Shown: positions 63,117 to 64,000 of the stretch, one piece after another
Layout: each line of letters begins with the position of its first letter
Position numbering within the stretch: position 1 is the stretch's first letter
Assembly (NCBI RefSeq): GCF_050947335.1
Contig: NW_027474184.1
Coordinates: 1-64,000 of the forward strand
Reading direction: 5' to 3'
Length of the DNA stretch: 64,000 bases
DNA from: Megachile rotundata
Lineage: Eukaryota > Arthropoda > Insecta > Hymenoptera > Megachilidae
Notes under the pieces: model-generated
What the model was told of the DNA's origin: nothing
The model's input: the letters and a program-made list of their open reading frames with translations, nothing else
The model's database searches: none
Program-made: the position numbers and the translations under genes

Positions 63117-64000
63117 CATAATATGGCTAATAATATGAGTTAGATTGATAATAATAAGAGTAATAAGTATCGTGATTGTCGTTCTATCGATCAAATTAGC
63201 ATAATATGGTTAATAATGTGAGTTAGATTGATAACAGTGAGTGTAATAAGTATAGTAATTGTCGTTCTGTCGATCATATAAGCATAATAAGGCTAATAAT
63301 ATGAGTTTGATTGATAATAATAAGAGTAATAAGGATAGTAATTGTCGTTCTATCGATCATTTAAGCATAATATGGCTAATAATATGAGTTAGATTGATAA
63401 TAATAAGAGTAATAAGTATAGTAAATGTCGTGCTATCGATCATATCTGCATAATATGGTTAATAACATGAGTTAAATTGATAATAGTGAGTGTAATAAGT
63501 ATAGTAATTGTCGTTCTATCGATCATATAAGCATAATATGGCTAATAATATGAGTTAGGTTGATAAAAATAAGAATAATAAGTATAGTAATTGTCGTTCT
63601 ATCGATCATATAAGCATAATATGGCTAATAATATGAGTTAGATTGATAATAATAAGAGTAATGAGTATAGTAATTATAGTTCTAACGGTCATATCTGCAT
63701 AATATGGTTAATAATATGAGTTAGATTGATAATAATAAGAGTAATAAGTATAGTAATTGTCGTTCTACCGATCATATAAGCATAATATGGTTAATAATAT
63801 GAGTTAGATTGATAATAATAAGAGTAATGTGTATGGTAATTGTAGTTCTATCGATCATATCAGCATAATATGGTTAATAATATGAGTTAGATTTATAATA
63901 ATAAGAGTAATAAGTATAGTAATTGTCGTTCTATCGATCAAATAAGCATAATATGGCTAATAATATGAGTTAGGTTGATAATAATAAGAGTAATAAGTAT
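63117..64000. repeat. Right-edge partial third copy of the right-domain block
   Basis: Matches 59465-60348 at an offset of 3,652 bp (44 monomers), with CTAACGGTCA at 63682. It carries CTGTCGATC with AATAAGGC where copies 1 and 2 have CTGTCCATC, and CTACCGATC near 63765. The copy and the last monomer (from 63924) are cut by the window end, so the array continues to the right. Confidence 0.85.

Larger units (their letters stand above)
1..64000. repeat. 83-bp A+T-rich satellite array, head to tail
   Basis: The whole window is a tandem array of one 83-bp monomer. Taking position 1 of the window as monomer position 1, landmarks are TGTCGTTCTATCGATC (1-16), TAATATGG (26-33), CTAATAATATGAGTTAG (34-50), GATTGATAATAATAAGAG (50-67) and AGTATAGTAAT (73-83). 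The TGTCG start recurs at 1, 84, 167, 250 and so on to 63924, giving 770 complete monomers and a 77-bp partial. Consensus composition is 20 G+C of 83, with 14 G and 6 C on this strand. No copy is inverted and no other sequence interrupts the array. In the consensus all frames are closed by stops, so it is not coding. Satellites of this kind form constitutive heterochromatin, and some serve as centromeres; which applies here cannot be read from the sequence. The family was not recognised. Confidence 0.97.

Noticed and set aside
1..64000. CRISPR array or other repeat-spacer system
   Set aside because: The repeated unit fills the entire period; there are no unique spacers between conserved repeats, no leader and no cas genes. 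Variation is shared between monomers thousands of bases apart, as in a satellite.
1..64000. Gene for a repetitive protein
   Set aside because: The period is not divisible by three and the consensus has stops in all three local frames on both strands (for example + strand at monomer positions 20, 43 and 48; - strand equivalents in CTAACTC, ATTAGCC and ATATGATCG). Open stretches should not exceed about 100 nt in consensus monomers.
1..64000. Alpha satellite or a CENP-B box
   Set aside because: The period is 83, not 171, and no monomer carries the TTCG....A..CGGG core. The rare TTTCGTTCTATCGATC monomers (for example 7471) share only the TTCG and A positions and lack CGGG.
1..64000. Telomeric or simple microsatellite repeat
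   Set aside because: Short TAATAA runs are present inside each monomer, but there is no run of a 5-8-bp telomere-like unit; the only long-range period is 83 bp and its multiples.
1..64000. Mitochondrial control region or kinetoplast maxicircle divergent region
   Set aside because: Low G+C tandem arrays occur there, but 64 kb with no flanking organelle gene and kilobase higher-order units fits nuclear heterochromatin better. It cannot be fully excluded without flanking sequence.
1..64000. tRNA, rRNA or small RNA gene arrays
   Set aside because: No tRNA A/B box pair with cloverleaf arms, no rRNA segments and no terminator-like T runs are visible in the monomer. Only short, weak hairpins can be drawn (for example CTAA with TTAG at monomer 34-50).

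Overview
The window is one uninterrupted satellite DNA array. From the first base to the last it consists of head-to-tail copies of an A+T-rich 83-bp monomer: about 770 complete copies plus a final 77-bp partial, roughly 24% G+C in the consensus I derived. The array has no visible edge at either end, so it continues on both sides. I found no protein gene, RNA gene, transposon, CRISPR array or unique sequence. The consensus has stops in every frame. Because 83 is not a multiple of 3, any frame is closed within about 80 nt on the + strand and about 100 nt on the - strand. This indicates eukaryotic heterochromatin (pericentromeric, centromeric, subtelomeric or sex-chromosome-like) in a long-read assembly. 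I cannot name the species or the satellite family.

The information lies in the order of monomer variants, which gives a nested higher-order structure. At the lowest level, a recurring five-monomer series (about 415 bp) runs through the first 33.9 kb and parts of the next 20 kb. Above it sit several different multimers, all in register with the monomer. A 37-monomer unit (3,071 bp) occurs at 167-3237 and 3238-6308, with only two differences seen by eye, and in part again at 17351-21641. A 28-monomer unit (2,324 bp) occurs at 27063-29386 and 29387-31710 and contains a 9-monomer tandem duplication. A 57-monomer unit (4,733-4,734 bp) runs from 35953 to about 51050. A 32-monomer tandem duplication (2,658 bp) covers 49064-54379. 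A 50-monomer-spaced block (offset 4,149 bp) covers 55030-61302 and partly recurs at the right edge. Shorter duplications of 3, 8, 11, 18 and 19 monomers are scattered between them.

The monomer length is held very tightly. Following the phase of the TGTCG start from end to end, all net drift (+13 bp over 64 kb) is explained by 18 copies of one 84-bp variant (GTAAAATGTCG at the junction in place of GTAATTGTCG) and three small deletions near 10020, 11680 and 58100. Two multimer copies carry internal stretches replaced by a different stretch of equal length (19438-19757 and 45461-46307), which looks like conversion or double exchange in register. Variant composition changes sharply near 33.9 kb and again near 54.5 kb, dividing the window into three domains with different recent histories.
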